Shown: piece after piece, positions 53,879 through 62,874 of the stretch
Layout of the letters: the number at the start of each line of letters is the position of its first letter
How positions within the stretch are numbered: the stretch's first letter is position 1
Origin: RGIG3178 sp942492795
GTDB taxonomy: Bacteria > Bacillota > Clostridia > Christensenellales > QAND01
Direction of reading: 5' to 3'
Assembly: GCA_942492795.1 (NCBI GenBank)
Contig: OW818639.1
Span: forward strand, 372,001-436,000
DNA: 64,000 nucleotides
Position numbers and translations under genes: made by a program
The notes under the pieces: generated by a model
Seen by the model: the letters and a program-made list of their open reading frames with translations, nothing else
The model's database searches: none
Told to the model about the DNA's origin: nothing

Positions 53879-54382
53879 ATGACCGATATCGAAAAATTGG
53901 ATGCAGTCATAAAGCAGACCGGCGCCGACAGCGAAACAGCCAAGGCCGCCTTACAAACCAGCGACGGCGACGTGGACATCGCTGTGAGGATCATCCGCAC
54001 GTACAAGTTCAAAGACGACGCTACAAGCGATGATGCCGCTTCATCAAAGTCCGGCAGTGGTCAGAACCAAACGGACGGGCAGAAATACCAGTCCAAGGCA
54101 GACGAGCAGGTCCCGCTGGCCGGCGATATTCTTGAGGCCATCAAGGATATCTGGAAAATGGGCAACGCCAGCCGCCTGGATATCGAAAAGGATGGCAGGA
54201 CGCTTTTGAGCATTTCGTTGGTCATTGGCACCATCGGTCTGGTTTTGGCTCCCGTGGCAGCCTTAATTGGCATTGGCGCGGCTTTGATCACCGATTATAA
54301 GGTCATCATTACGTTGAACAATGGTACGGTGATCAATGTCAACGAGTTTGCCGTTACCCACAAGAAATCAACCGGACAATAG
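53879..54382 (+). CDS. DUF4342 protein with UBA-like N-terminus
   Basis: 167 residues from ATG 53879 (GGAGG upstream). The N-terminal about 45 residues (IEKLDAVIKQTGADSETAKA, then ALQTSDGDVDIAVRIIR) look like a UBA/TS-N three-helix bundle as in elongation factor Ts. A polar linker follows, then DUF4342 with one amphipathic membrane helix pair (LVIGTIGLVLAPVAALIGIG). Function unknown. Confidence 0.82.
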   Translation: MTDIEKLDAVIKQTGADSETAKAALQTSDGDVDIAVRIIRTYKFKDDATSDDAASSKSGSGQNQTDGQKYQSKADEQVPLAGDILEAIKDIWKMGNASRLDIEKDGRTLLSISLVIGTIGLVLAPVAALIGIGAALITDYKVIITLNNGTVINVNEFAVTHKKSTGQ

Positions 54383-54457
54383 GCATCTTCCGCTGTTTTT
54401 GTTTGTCCGGTACTTTTTTCGATGAACTGCAAAGCACAACAACAGGGAGGGTTTCGC

Positions 54458-55024
54458 ATGCAAGATAAAGCCAACGAATTGTCACCGGAGCAAGCTCATG
54501 ACCTGCTCCTGGTATTGAAAGCGCGCTTTGAGAAAAACACAAACCGGCATTTGAACCTTAATTGGGATGGCATACAAGCCAAGCTGCAAAAGGAACCCGC
54601 TAAACTATGGTCGCTCCATGAAATGGAAAAATCCGGCGGGGAACCGGACGCTGTCGGTTATGATCGGGCAACGGACGAATATGTGTTTTATGACTGTTGC
54701 GCGGAAAGTCCCGCAGGACGCAGGAATGTATGTTACGACCGCGAAGCGTTGGAAGCAAGGAAAGAGTTCAAGCCCAAGAACAGTGCCGTTGAACTGGCGG
54801 CCTCCATGGGTATTGCGCTTTTATCCGAAGAACAGTATCGGGAGCTGCAACAGTTTGGAAAGTTCGACACAAAAACCTCCAGTTGGATAAAAACGCCTGA
54901 TGATATCCGGAAACTTGGCGGTGCGCTGTTTTGCAACTGGCATTACGGGCATGTTTTTGTGTATTACAACGGTGCCGAATCATACTATGCCGCGAGGGGA
55001 TTCCGCGGTTCGCTGCGTGTTTGA
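54458..55024 (+). CDS. DUF4256 family protein
   Basis: 188 residues from ATG 54458 (GGGAGGG upstream). Soluble protein with LVLKARFEKNTNRHLNLNW, YDCCAESPAGRRNVCYDREA and a C-terminal FVYYNGAESYYAARGFRG. These match the uncharacterised DUF4256 family. Conserved Cys pair and Tyr-rich end suggest a small enzyme, but no activity is known. Stand-alone gene. Confidence 0.8.
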   Translation: MQDKANELSPEQAHDLLLVLKARFEKNTNRHLNLNWDGIQAKLQKEPAKLWSLHEMEKSGGEPDAVGYDRATDEYVFYDCCAESPAGRRNVCYDREALEARKEFKPKNSAVELAASMGIALLSEEQYRELQQFGKFDTKTSSWIKTPDDIRKLGGALFCNWHYGHVFVYYNGAESYYAARGFRGSLRV

Positions 55025-55274
55025 ACGACCTGCTTTTATGCCACTGCAGATTCAAATAACTGAACATCGGATGCAAGGAGATTGGAATGGACGAAATAGT
55101 ATAAAAGTGCTAAATTTATTGTATAGATAGACCAGAAAGCGGATGGCGGACATCCAGCTGTTGTCGGATCAGGGCCAAGAATAACTTGCTTGTATAAGAA
55201 CCGAGATATTTTACCCAAGATTAACCAAAGTCTATTTTCACGGGCAACACTAAATAGATCGGGGGGGATTATCT

Positions 55275-55775
55275 ATGGCACAAGTGGGACTTTTCCGGAT
55301 TGATCAAAGACTAATCCATGGCCAGGTTGTCGCCATGTGGATCAAACAGGTCAACGCAAAGCTTGTCGTGATCATCGATGAAGCGATTGCAAAAGATCCG
55401 TTCATGTCGCAGGTTTTTATGATGGCGGCACCGCCGGGTCTTAAGCTGCAGATCATGACCCGGGATCAGGCAGTTGAGGCATGGAAAAAAGACCAGTTCG
55501 GACCGGCCGGTCCTGTCCTGATCCTCACGCGCACGGTCGTGACGGCATATGATGTATTTATGCGGGGCTATGAATTCCCGGAATTGCTCGTTGGCGCTAT
55601 TGGCGGCGCACCTGGTCGCATTGCCGTGTGGGGGCCGATCACGCTGAATGAAGAAGACGCCAAAATGCTCAAAGAGCTCGCCGAAAAAGGAACAAAAATT
55701 ACTTTCCAGCCGACACCCAATCAAGGCGCCGGCACCTGGGAACAGGTCAAGTCAAAATTCTTTGCAAATCTGTGA
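55275..55775 (+). CDS. PTS IIB component, mannose/sorbose family (orphan)
   Basis: 166 residues. FRIDQRLIHGQVVAMWIK near the N-terminus carries the phosphorylated His of mannose-family IIB proteins. There are no IIA, IIC or IID genes beside it, so it is either a partner for a system elsewhere or a regulatory phospho-protein. Possible link with the permease, peptidase and phosphatase downstream is only positional, as a terminator intervenes. ATG 55275 follows GGGGGGGA. Confidence 0.88.
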   Translation: MAQVGLFRIDQRLIHGQVVAMWIKQVNAKLVVIIDEAIAKDPFMSQVFMMAAPPGLKLQIMTRDQAVEAWKKDQFGPAGPVLILTRTVVTAYDVFMRGYEFPELLVGAIGGAPGRIAVWGPITLNEEDAKMLKELAEKGTKITFQPTPNQGAGTWEQVKSKFFANL

Positions 55776-55825
55776 CCCCGGGAGACGACACTCCCGGTCG
55801 CTCCTGATGCTGATACGCACAACTA

Positions 55826-55860
55826 CGGGCCAAGGTGGAAAGTACTTTGGCCCGTTTTTT
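55826..55860 (+). terminator. intrinsic terminator after the PTS IIB gene
   Basis: Stem CGGGCCAAG / CTTTGGCCCG with a 10-nt loop and six T. Confidence 0.87.
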
Positions 55861-56052
55861 GTTTCCTGCTTTCCTGTTAACTTATCCATTTGCTTTCTGC
55901 TCCTCCTGTTTTCGCCATATTACGAGTTTGCCTGCAAAACCCTTTTAGCAATGGCAGCGCTCCATCGATTTTTAAAAAATGCGCTTGGGTTGTTGTAATA
56001 CGGTTTGTCACGTGCTAGATTGGGAATATTGTGTTTCATGGGGAGCGTATAC

Positions 56053-57147
56053 ATGGAAAAAATATTTTTCTTTTTTGTAACCAGTCTTATCGCAATGTTC
56101 TTTGGTTTTCTTGCAAAGCACTATAAGATCGCAGCCGGTGCGTTTATGGGTGCGCTGTTCGGCGCGGCTGCGTTCAACATACTCTTTGGCAAAGCCGTTT
56201 TCCCGGCGGATGTGCGCAAGGTGGTCCAGGTATTGTCCGGTGCCCTCATCGGAAGCCAGGTATTGCGTTCCAATATAACCCAATTAAAAAAGATCATCGT
56301 CCCTACCATCATGCTGGTGGTGGGCATGATGATCATGAACATAACCGCTGGCTTTTTGCTGACCCGCTTCGGCGGACTGGATGCCGCGACCGCTCTTTTT
56401 GCCAGCGCTCCGGGCGGTCTTTCCGATATGGCCATCATCGCTGAGGACATGGGGGCAAACACCATCACCGTGGCGCTGATGCAGTTGCTCAGGGTCATCG
56501 CGGTATACATCATTTTCCCGCAGACGATCGGATTCATGCTCAAAAGAAGCAGGGCGCGCATCGCCGCAACGCAAAGCATTCAGACGACCGTTCAGGCGCC
56601 GCCTGTTGGAGAGACTCCGGTGCAATCCGCACCACCCATGACGGCAAAACAGAAAGCGGCGGGCTTTTGCATCACGATAACATCGGCTGCAATCGGCAGC
56701 ATACTCGCAACCTTGGCGGGCGTACCGGCGGGCCCGATGGTCGGCGCGCTGTTCTTTAGCGCCATTTCAAACGTCGTGATCAACAAGGGCTATTTTCCCG
56801 GTCTGCTGCGTCCCTACATCCAAATATTCGCAGGCGCCTACATCGGCGCACAGATGAACGCAAGCACCCTGAGCTCGCTGGTTTCCCTTTTTGTTCCCAC
56901 GATCATATTGGTGATTTGCCTTGTCGCATTTTCGATGGCACTGGCTTTTCTGGTGCACAGATTCACCAAACTGGATTTCGGCGTCAGCCTTTTGGGGTGC
57001 GCGCCCGCAGGCGTTCAGGAGATGTCGCTTCTTGCAGACGATCTCGGGGTGGATTCGACAAAGGTTGCGATCATGCACACATTCAGACTTTCCACCGTCG
57101 TCGCGCTTTTCCCGATGCTTCTGCGCTGGCTGGCGCATGTATTGTAA
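56053..57147 (+). CDS. AbrB-family membrane protein (duplicated domain)
   Basis: 364 residues from ATG 56053 (GGGAGCG upstream), about ten membrane helices in two repeats of about 170 residues. Each repeat carries the same internal motif: FASAPGGLSDMAIIAEDMGAN in the first and LGCAPAGVQEMSLLADDLGVD in the second (20-residue cores). These are the AbrB/putative ammonia-monooxygenase membrane domains. Likely a transporter of unknown substrate. The M20 peptidase gene follows 125 nt downstream. Confidence 0.85.
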   Translation: MEKIFFFFVTSLIAMFFGFLAKHYKIAAGAFMGALFGAAAFNILFGKAVFPADVRKVVQVLSGALIGSQVLRSNITQLKKIIVPTIMLVVGMMIMNITAGFLLTRFGGLDAATALFASAPGGLSDMAIIAEDMGANTITVALMQLLRVIAVYIIFPQTIGFMLKRSRARIAATQSIQTTVQAPPVGETPVQSAPPMTAKQKAAGFCITITSAAIGSILATLAGVPAGPMVGALFFSAISNVVINKGYFPGLLRPYIQIFAGAYIGAQMNASTLSSLVSLFVPTIILVICLVAFSMALAFLVHRFTKLDFGVSLLGCAPAGVQEMSLLADDLGVDSTKVAIMHTFRLSTVVALFPMLLRWLAHVL

Positions 57148-57272
57148 TATATATTGACACAAAGTTTTTTCGCAACATCCGGAATAGACAGGCATGCTGT
57201 TTGTCCTCTTTCATTGATTTTTACCCGTTGTTCGGGTACATTTAAGCTGACATGCATTGAAGGGGGATCACT

Positions 57273-58526
57273 ATGGGTTATCAGGTCGGGCAAAAAGTCA
57301 AAGCGGCCTTTGGCAAGGCTGTCGGATTGGACGAAGTGGCAAAGGGCGTCGCTTTTATAGCCGGCGATCACGAGGACACGATCCATGAACAGTTGGAATT
57401 GGTTGTCATCAAAGCGCCGACGTTTCAGGAGGATCTGCGGGGCAAGGACGTCGCGCGACGCTTTTTGGCATTGGGCCTTGAAGATGTCCATGTCGATGCA
57501 ATCGGCAACGCGATCGGCGTTTATAAGGGCGCCGGTTCCGGGCCACCTATCGTGATTGAAGCACATATGGACACCGTTTACCCGATGGATCAGGTCATCG
57601 TGCCCGTCATCGGTGAGGACGGTTTTATTCGCTGTCCGGGCATCGGGGACAACACCAGCGGCGTCGCAGGAATGCTCAGTATCGTCCGCGCATTCAACGC
57701 AACCGGTATACGGCTAAACGGCGATATCTATTTTGTCGGATCAGTCCGCGAAGAGGGCATGGGCGGTTTTTCCGGCATCGAATTCTTTATGAAAGAACAC
57801 CCCGGGATAGCGGCCTATATCTGTCTGGACGGCGTGCAAGCCGGCAAGATCACCTATCAGTCCACCGGTATGACCACTTGTATGATAACGTTCAAAGGCG
57901 AGGCCGGCGGCGGACACGCTTTTAGCGCGTTCGGCGAAATGGCCAACCCGATGCATGCGCTTGGCCGCGCGATCGCCAAAATTGCGGATATCGAGGTTCC
58001 CAAACACCCCAAGACCACCTTCTGTGTTTCTGTTTGCCACGCGGGCAACGACGCAGGCGTTCATGCCATCGTGCCGGAAGCGATGATGAAAATCAACATG
58101 CGCTCCAACCGCAATGCGGAACTGACGGAGCTCAAACAGAAGGTCTATCAGGCCGTCGCGGATGGCTGCGCGGAAGAAACGGCACGCTGGGGCAAAGACA
58201 CCATCTCGTTTGCTATTCACGAATACTTTAACGTACCGGCAGGCAGCCTGAACCAAAACGATCCGATTTGTGAAGCAACCTACCTTGCAACCGAATACGT
58301 CGGCAAAGTGCCAACGTTCAGCGAAGGCGGTCCGACGGACGCGTCCTTCCCGATAGGAGCCAATATCCCCGCGGTTTGCATCGGCGGGGGTGAAGTAAAC
58401 ACGTACGCCCACAGCGCCTCCATGGAGCGTTTCCCCATCCGGGACTCCGAAAAGGGCCTGCAAGTCGCGTTCCTTGTAGCTTGTCTGGTCTGCGGCATAC
58501 CCATGAAACTGGACTCCGTGCTTTAA
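57273..58526 (+). CDS. M20-family metallopeptidase/amidohydrolase
   Basis: 417 residues. First zinc ligand block IVIEAHMDTVYPMD, then CPGIGDNTSGVAGML, catalytic Glu in VGSVREEGMGGFSG, a dimerisation lid with GGGHAFSAFGEMANPM, and a late His ligand in NTYAHSASMER. Closest in pattern to YgeY-like and peptidase-T-like members rather than dipeptidase PepV. Probably hydrolyses a small peptide or N-acyl compound. The N-terminal 40 residues are an extra helical segment. ATG 57273 follows AAGGGGG. Confidence 0.85.
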   Translation: MGYQVGQKVKAAFGKAVGLDEVAKGVAFIAGDHEDTIHEQLELVVIKAPTFQEDLRGKDVARRFLALGLEDVHVDAIGNAIGVYKGAGSGPPIVIEAHMDTVYPMDQVIVPVIGEDGFIRCPGIGDNTSGVAGMLSIVRAFNATGIRLNGDIYFVGSVREEGMGGFSGIEFFMKEHPGIAAYICLDGVQAGKITYQSTGMTTCMITFKGEAGGGHAFSAFGEMANPMHALGRAIAKIADIEVPKHPKTTFCVSVCHAGNDAGVHAIVPEAMMKINMRSNRNAELTELKQKVYQAVADGCAEETARWGKDTISFAIHEYFNVPAGSLNQNDPICEATYLATEYVGKVPTFSEGGPTDASFPIGANIPAVCIGGGEVNTYAHSASMERFPIRDSEKGLQVAFLVACLVCGIPMKLDSVL

Positions 58527-58561
58527 CGGTAATGCCCCGATCAAACCGATCCTCAAAAAGC

Positions 58562-58595
58562 AAGAAGTATCTTTCGGCAGCCCGGGATACTTCTT
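58562..58595 (+). terminator. hairpin after the M20 gene
   Basis: Perfect 10-bp stem AAGAAGTATC / GATACTTCTT with a 14-nt loop, followed by a pyrimidine-rich CTTCTTCTG tract rather than a pure T-run. Confidence 0.55.
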
Positions 58596-58706
58596 CTTCT
58601 GTGCGATTTGGGCAGCAAACAACTCCGCATGCTAAAACCTTGTCCGCAATCTCCGTGCTATACTCTAATTGCCACACACACCTGACACATGAATAGGAGA
58701 GCTCTT

Positions 58707-59537
58707 ATGCCGTCCATAAAACTAATTGCAACGGACCTCGATGGTACTTTTTTCGGTGAAATGTATTATGTCCCCGAAGCAAATCTCAAAGCGGTCAGCG
58801 ACGCCCGTGATGCCGGTATCCTTGTCTGTGCCTGTTCGGCAAGATTATGGGGTACGGGGAGATCAATGATCGAAAAGGGCGGGATGGACCGGATGGGAGT
58901 TTTCAACAACGGCGCCGCGGTCGCCGACGCGCTAACCGGCGAAATCATCCATAAGGTCGGTATATCCTCCGTACACTACAAGGAAATAATCGAAGCGGCG
59001 GCTTCCTTTGAAACGGTCGTACAGAGTTGGAACCATGATTTCATCGGTGTCTATGACCCGACCGACAAAGAAAGAGGACGGGCTGTAGCCGAGCGCGTTT
59101 CGAACCAAAATGCACAGATCCGGTGCAACGCAAATTTCTATGACGACATCGATACGATGGCAAAAGAATGTGCGACGGTGGCGCAAAAAATATTGATCTC
59201 GATAGACAACAAATATTTGGATGCGGTTATGGAAAAGGTCTCCAAAATTTGCGATCTTGAGGTTTCAAGTTCGAATCCCAGAGTGATAGAGATCACAATG
59301 CCCGGAGCAACCAAAGGAAAAGGCGTTGCAAAACTTGCGGCACATTATGGCATAAAGCCGGAAAATGTCCTGGCGATAGGGGACAGTCACAATGACGTAT
59401 CCATGCTTGCATTTGCAGGCGTAAAAGTGGCGGTTCAAAACGCGGAGGATAGTTTGAAGCGTGTGGCACAACACGTCGTTGCGACAAATCTTGACGGCGG
59501 GTTTGCACAGGCGGTATACCAGTTTGCCCTGAAATGA
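58707..59537 (+). CDS. HAD-superfamily phosphatase, Cof type
   Basis: 276 residues from ATG 58707 (AGGAGAG upstream). Motif I LIATDLDGTFFGE, motif II in CACSAR, motif III Lys in GATKGKGVAKLAAHYG and motif IV LAIGDSHNDVSMLAFAG; the C2B cap lies between. Such enzymes dephosphorylate sugar phosphates or flavin and PLP precursors. The substrate cannot be told. Confidence 0.9.
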   Translation: MPSIKLIATDLDGTFFGEMYYVPEANLKAVSDARDAGILVCACSARLWGTGRSMIEKGGMDRMGVFNNGAAVADALTGEIIHKVGISSVHYKEIIEAAASFETVVQSWNHDFIGVYDPTDKERGRAVAERVSNQNAQIRCNANFYDDIDTMAKECATVAQKILISIDNKYLDAVMEKVSKICDLEVSSSNPRVIEITMPGATKGKGVAKLAAHYGIKPENVLAIGDSHNDVSMLAFAGVKVAVQNAEDSLKRVAQHVVATNLDGGFAQAVYQFALK

Positions 59538-59571
59538 CATCCCTGGGCTTTAAAGCAATTTGCATCTGCCT

Positions 59572-59604
59572 TGAAAGGAAGCCATTAAACGGGCTTCCTT
59601 TTCA
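59572..59604 (+). terminator. bidirectional intrinsic terminator
   Basis: Stem TGAAAGGAAGCC / GGCTTCCTTTTCA with an 8-nt loop, between the convergent HAD and CPBP genes. Confidence 0.8.
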
Positions 59605-59682
59605 AAGCCGCCGTTGGCAGTCAATCAGAAGCTCTTCCGTTGGAGCGTCTTGTGCCCGCCGTTATCCTATGCTCTTGTCAAT

Positions 59683-60543
59683 TTACGATAAATTGGAAAG
59701 AAGAACCAGGATCACCGGTATATCCGTCCCGGCATGAAACAGCACGGCACCCCAAATACTGTCTGTCTTTTGGGTTATATATCCCCATGCAAAGGCCAAC
59801 GGGATAAGATAAACAAGAAACATCAACACATCGCTGGTATAGGCAACGCCTGTATGGTGCAACACAAAAGGCAAGATCAGCACCATGTTGGAACACAGTT
59901 TCCCCAGCGAATTGTTCATTTTGTTCAAAAGCAGACCCCTGAAAAGCAGTTCTTCATTGAACGCGTTCGCAAATATGAAAATGATAATCCACGGCAGCCA
60001 AGGCAATATCCTGGCAAACGTCAGGTTCTGCGCACCGAAAAGCTTTGCAACAAATACCGAACCGACAACCGAAATGAACAATGCGATGATGCCGACCTTC
60101 ATCCCCTCTTTCAGGTTGCCCCTTTTGAGGAATATCGTATCGAGGTTATCGCCGGATATTTTCGTGAACAGAATGATACTGCCGATGATGATCACACTGC
60201 TGTCCAATTTATCCAGGGCGATTCCTGCCGGTGAATGGATGGAGAGTTTCAGCACATCAAGCAGCCACTTGCCGGAAGGCAGGTAATAATCCGCCGAAAT
60301 TGTCAATAAAGCAACGAAATAGCCGTAAAATACCGGCCAATATGGAACAAGGCGCGCATTCTTTTTAAACAGAAGTGAAACGGATAACAGAATTACTATC
60401 AGACAAACGCGTCCGATCCAATCCAAAGCGCCGGGCAGCATTGGCCTTATATGGCTAAAGACGACGAAGACCAGAAGCCCTGTGATCAAAAAAACGAGGA
60501 ACAAAGCAACATTCTTAAAAGACCTTTTCAAACTATCGACCAC
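59683..60543 (-). CDS. CPBP-family intramembrane metalloprotease
   Basis: 286 residues, eight or so membrane helices. The glutamate motif NAFNEELLFRGLLL (EExxxR) and later His in FVLHHTGVAY and AVLFHAGTDIP mark the CAAX protease/bacteriocin-processing (ABI) family. GTG 60543 has a weak ribosome site; TTG 60531, seven bases after AAGGGTGG, may be the real start. The next gene (TetR) is divergent. Substrate unknown; no bacteriocin gene is nearby. Confidence 0.87.
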   Translation of the reverse strand: MVDSLKRSFKNVALFLVFLITGLLVFVVFSHIRPMLPGALDWIGRVCLIVILLSVSLLFKKNARLVPYWPVFYGYFVALLTISADYYLPSGKWLLDVLKLSIHSPAGIALDKLDSSVIIIGSIILFTKISGDNLDTIFLKRGNLKEGMKVGIIALFISVVGSVFVAKLFGAQNLTFARILPWLPWIIIFIFANAFNEELLFRGLLLNKMNNSLGKLCSNMVLILPFVLHHTGVAYTSDVLMFLVYLIPLAFAWGYITQKTDSIWGAVLFHAGTDIPVILVLLSNLS

Positions 60544-60699
60544 CCTTCACGCGAATGAACAGCCCCGATATTCCTAAAGTTCGAATGCCAAAATCGATCC
60601 TTTTCCCAAAAAGCGCAGTACCGGCTCTGCATACCATTATACTATGATATTGCCTTTACAGCAGCTTTCTTTCGCCACTCCTGCAATTGAAAAAAAATA

Positions 60700-60755
60700 T
60701 TGACGGCCAATTTTCTTTATGCTAATATCTGAATGAATTAAATATTATTCATTCA
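60700..60755 (+). promoter_or_regulatory. tetR promoter with TetR-type operator
   Basis: -35 TTGACG (60700-60705), 17 bp spacer, -10 TAATAT (60723-60728), immediately followed by a perfect inverted repeat TGAATGAAT-8-ATTCATTCA (60730-60755). Repeat length and spacing fit a TetR dimer site, and its location over the start point fits autorepression of the tetR-apbE operon. Confidence 0.8.
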
Positions 60756-60797
60756 TTTTGCTGGGCAAACAAACGGATACGATAGGGCGGTGCGGAT

Positions 60798-61388
60798 TTG
60801 GAAAGCAAGAAGGATACATTGTATCGTTGCGCCAAGGTGCTCTTTGGTGAGAGGGGTTTTAAGGACACGAACGTCTCCGACATCACCAGGTCGGCAGGTG
60901 TGAGCGTCGGTACGTTTTACAACTATTACCCTTCCAAAGAAAAGCTTTTTATGGAGATTTTTCTGGATGAAAACGCAAAGCTCAAACGGAGCATGATCGA
61001 AACCATCAACCCGAATGTTGATCCAATCAGCATGGTCAAGCAGATGCTGGCATTGAACCTTGCGGGAATGAAAGCCAACCCGATCCTGAACCAATGGTAT
61101 AACCGGGACGTTTTCAATAAGATAGAACAGCTTTTCCGGGAAGAAAACGGATTCGGCGCGGTTGATTTTCTCTACGGAGATTCCATCAAGATGGTTCAAA
61201 TCTGGCAGGAGGAAGGAAAATTGCGCAGCGATATAAAAGGCGAGATGGTAATGGCCATTTTTGCGGCCATCATCAACATCGATACCCATAAGGATGAGAT
61301 CGGGCTGCAGTTTTTTCCCCAAGTCCAGGATTATATAACGGAGTTTGTCATGAAGGGGCTGACCGATACCGGCCGGGCAGGAGCATAA
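60798..61388 (+). CDS. TetR-family transcriptional regulator
   Basis: 196 residues starting at TTG 60798 (AGGGCGG upstream). N-terminal helix-turn-helix ERGFKDTNVSDITRSAGVSV followed by GTFYNYYPSKEKLF, the most conserved TetR segment. The C-terminal ligand domain is unremarkable. It probably represses its own operon, which continues into apbE (25 nt gap), the FMN-binding gene and the flavodoxin gene. Effector unknown; redox or flavin stress is a guess. Confidence 0.9.
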   Translation: MESKKDTLYRCAKVLFGERGFKDTNVSDITRSAGVSVGTFYNYYPSKEKLFMEIFLDENAKLKRSMIETINPNVDPISMVKQMLALNLAGMKANPILNQWYNRDVFNKIEQLFREENGFGAVDFLYGDSIKMVQIWQEEGKLRSDIKGEMVMAIFAAIINIDTHKDEIGLQFFPQVQDYITEFVMKGLTDTGRAGA

Positions 61389-61413
61389 AACGCTCCTAAA
61401 ATGGAGGTTTGGG

Positions 61414-62370
61414 ATGAATGCGCAAGCGGAAGCCGAATCCGTTCATATCGGCATGGGCACAGAAATGGCGCACAAGGCCTTCGGCAGGCACGCAAAAGAG
61501 GCATTGGTTGCTGTTCAATGCGAAGCCCAAAGGCTGGAACGCATGTTCAGCCGCTTCAGAGAGGATAGCGAGATCCATGCTATCAACCAATCCGCAGGCG
61601 AGCAGTGTGTGAGCGTTAGTCCCGAAACATATGAGGTGCTCTCACGGGCTGTCGGGTTTTCAAAGACTAGCAGCGGTTCGTTCGACGCCACCATCGGTCC
61701 GCTGGTCGATTTGTGGGACTATAAACACGCGTGCGCGGCTCCGGAAGATGAAAAGATACGGCAAGCGCACTTGCTGGTCAATTATTTGGATTTGATTTTG
61801 GATCCGGAAAACAGGACGGCAATGCTCCGAAAAAAAGAACAGTCCGTCGATCTCGGAGGCATCGGAAAGGGTTATGCCAGCGACCGCTTTATGGAGATTT
61901 TCCAGCAGCACGGCATATCGTCCGCCTATTCCAACATCGGCGGAAACGTATCAACGCTGGGCAACAAGCCTGACGGTTCGCCGTGGCGTGTGGGATTGCG
62001 GCATCCCAGAAAACAGGATCTTCTGGGTGCGGTTGAGGTAACCGGCAAAGCTGTGGTCACCTCCGGCGACTACGAACGATTCTTTATCAACAGCGAAGGC
62101 AAACGGTTCCATCATATTCTGAATCCGCTCACAGGGTATCCGGCCGAATCGGGGCTCATCAGCGTGACGGTTATCGCTCAGAGCGCAATGACCGCCGACG
62201 CATTGTCCACCGCCGTGTTTGTCGCCGGTTTACAGAGGGGACTTGATATTCTCGGCAATTATCCGCAGGCAGAGGCGGTTCTCATAACGGCTGATCTTAA
62301 GGTCTTTGCCACCAAAGGTTTGAAGGCGCGCTTCCAAACAGCCAACGGCATACATGCAATTTCTATATAG
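61414..62370 (+). CDS. apbE: ApbE-like FAD:protein FMN transferase
   Basis: 318 residues. Family blocks: MGTEM near residue 15, FSRFREDSEIHAINQSAG, GSFDATIGPLVDLWDY, DLGGIGKGYASDRF, SNIGGNVSTLG, VVTSGDYERFF and HILNPLTGYP, then the metal-binding DALSTAVFVAG. It transfers FMN from FAD to a Thr in target proteins. Unlike most family members it has no signal peptide or lipobox, so it should stay in the cytosol. The likely client is encoded immediately downstream. ATG 61414 follows GGAGG. Confidence 0.93.
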   Translation: MNAQAEAESVHIGMGTEMAHKAFGRHAKEALVAVQCEAQRLERMFSRFREDSEIHAINQSAGEQCVSVSPETYEVLSRAVGFSKTSSGSFDATIGPLVDLWDYKHACAAPEDEKIRQAHLLVNYLDLILDPENRTAMLRKKEQSVDLGGIGKGYASDRFMEIFQQHGISSAYSNIGGNVSTLGNKPDGSPWRVGLRHPRKQDLLGAVEVTGKAVVTSGDYERFFINSEGKRFHHILNPLTGYPAESGLISVTVIAQSAMTADALSTAVFVAGLQRGLDILGNYPQAEAVLITADLKVFATKGLKARFQTANGIHAISI

Positions 62371-62388
62371 GAGAGGAATGAACGCATC

Positions 62389-62847
62389 ATGAACAATGTC
62401 AAAAAAAGAAAGGGGCAAAAAAAAGTGCTGGTCGTAATTCTGTCCATTGTCGGTGTGATCGGATTGGTAATGGCGGGGGGGATCGTCTTCACCGCACCGG
62501 GACGGGCTGAACTCCAAAACATTTCAATCGGAGCGGTGGATTTTGGGCAGCTGCGCGACGGCGTCTATACGGGAGAATATCGCGGGTCCAAAGACACGTT
62601 TCGCAACGCTGCGGTTCAGGTAACGATCGAGTCGGGAGCCGTTACGCAAATCAAGGTAACGGAAGGAATGTTGGCCAACGAAAAGCAAATGACCGAAATC
62701 CGAGGGGGCCTTTCGATCAACAATTTGTTTGACGAGGTGACCGAAGCCAAGTCCCTAAAGGTGGATATTATCAGCGGCGCGACGCTGACATGCAATGCCC
62801 ATTTAAAAGCGCTGGAAAACGCCTTGAAACAGGCTGAAATCAATTAA
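62389..62847 (+). CDS. membrane-anchored FMN-binding domain protein
   Basis: 152 residues. Basic N-terminus and a membrane helix (about 12-35), then one FMN-binding domain (DGVYTGEYRGSKDTFRNAAV, IRGGLSINNLF). The flavinylation motif D-x-x-S-G-A-T is exact as DIISGAT near residue 126, whose last Thr is the expected covalent FMN site. This is the probable ApbE client. It resembles the single-domain proteins that relay electrons across the envelope. 19 nt after apbE. Confidence 0.9.
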   Translation: MNNVKKRKGQKKVLVVILSIVGVIGLVMAGGIVFTAPGRAELQNISIGAVDFGQLRDGVYTGEYRGSKDTFRNAAVQVTIESGAVTQIKVTEGMLANEKQMTEIRGGLSINNLFDEVTEAKSLKVDIISGATLTCNAHLKALENALKQAEIN

Positions 62848-62874
62848 CGAAAAATGTTTGAAAGAAGGGTTACG

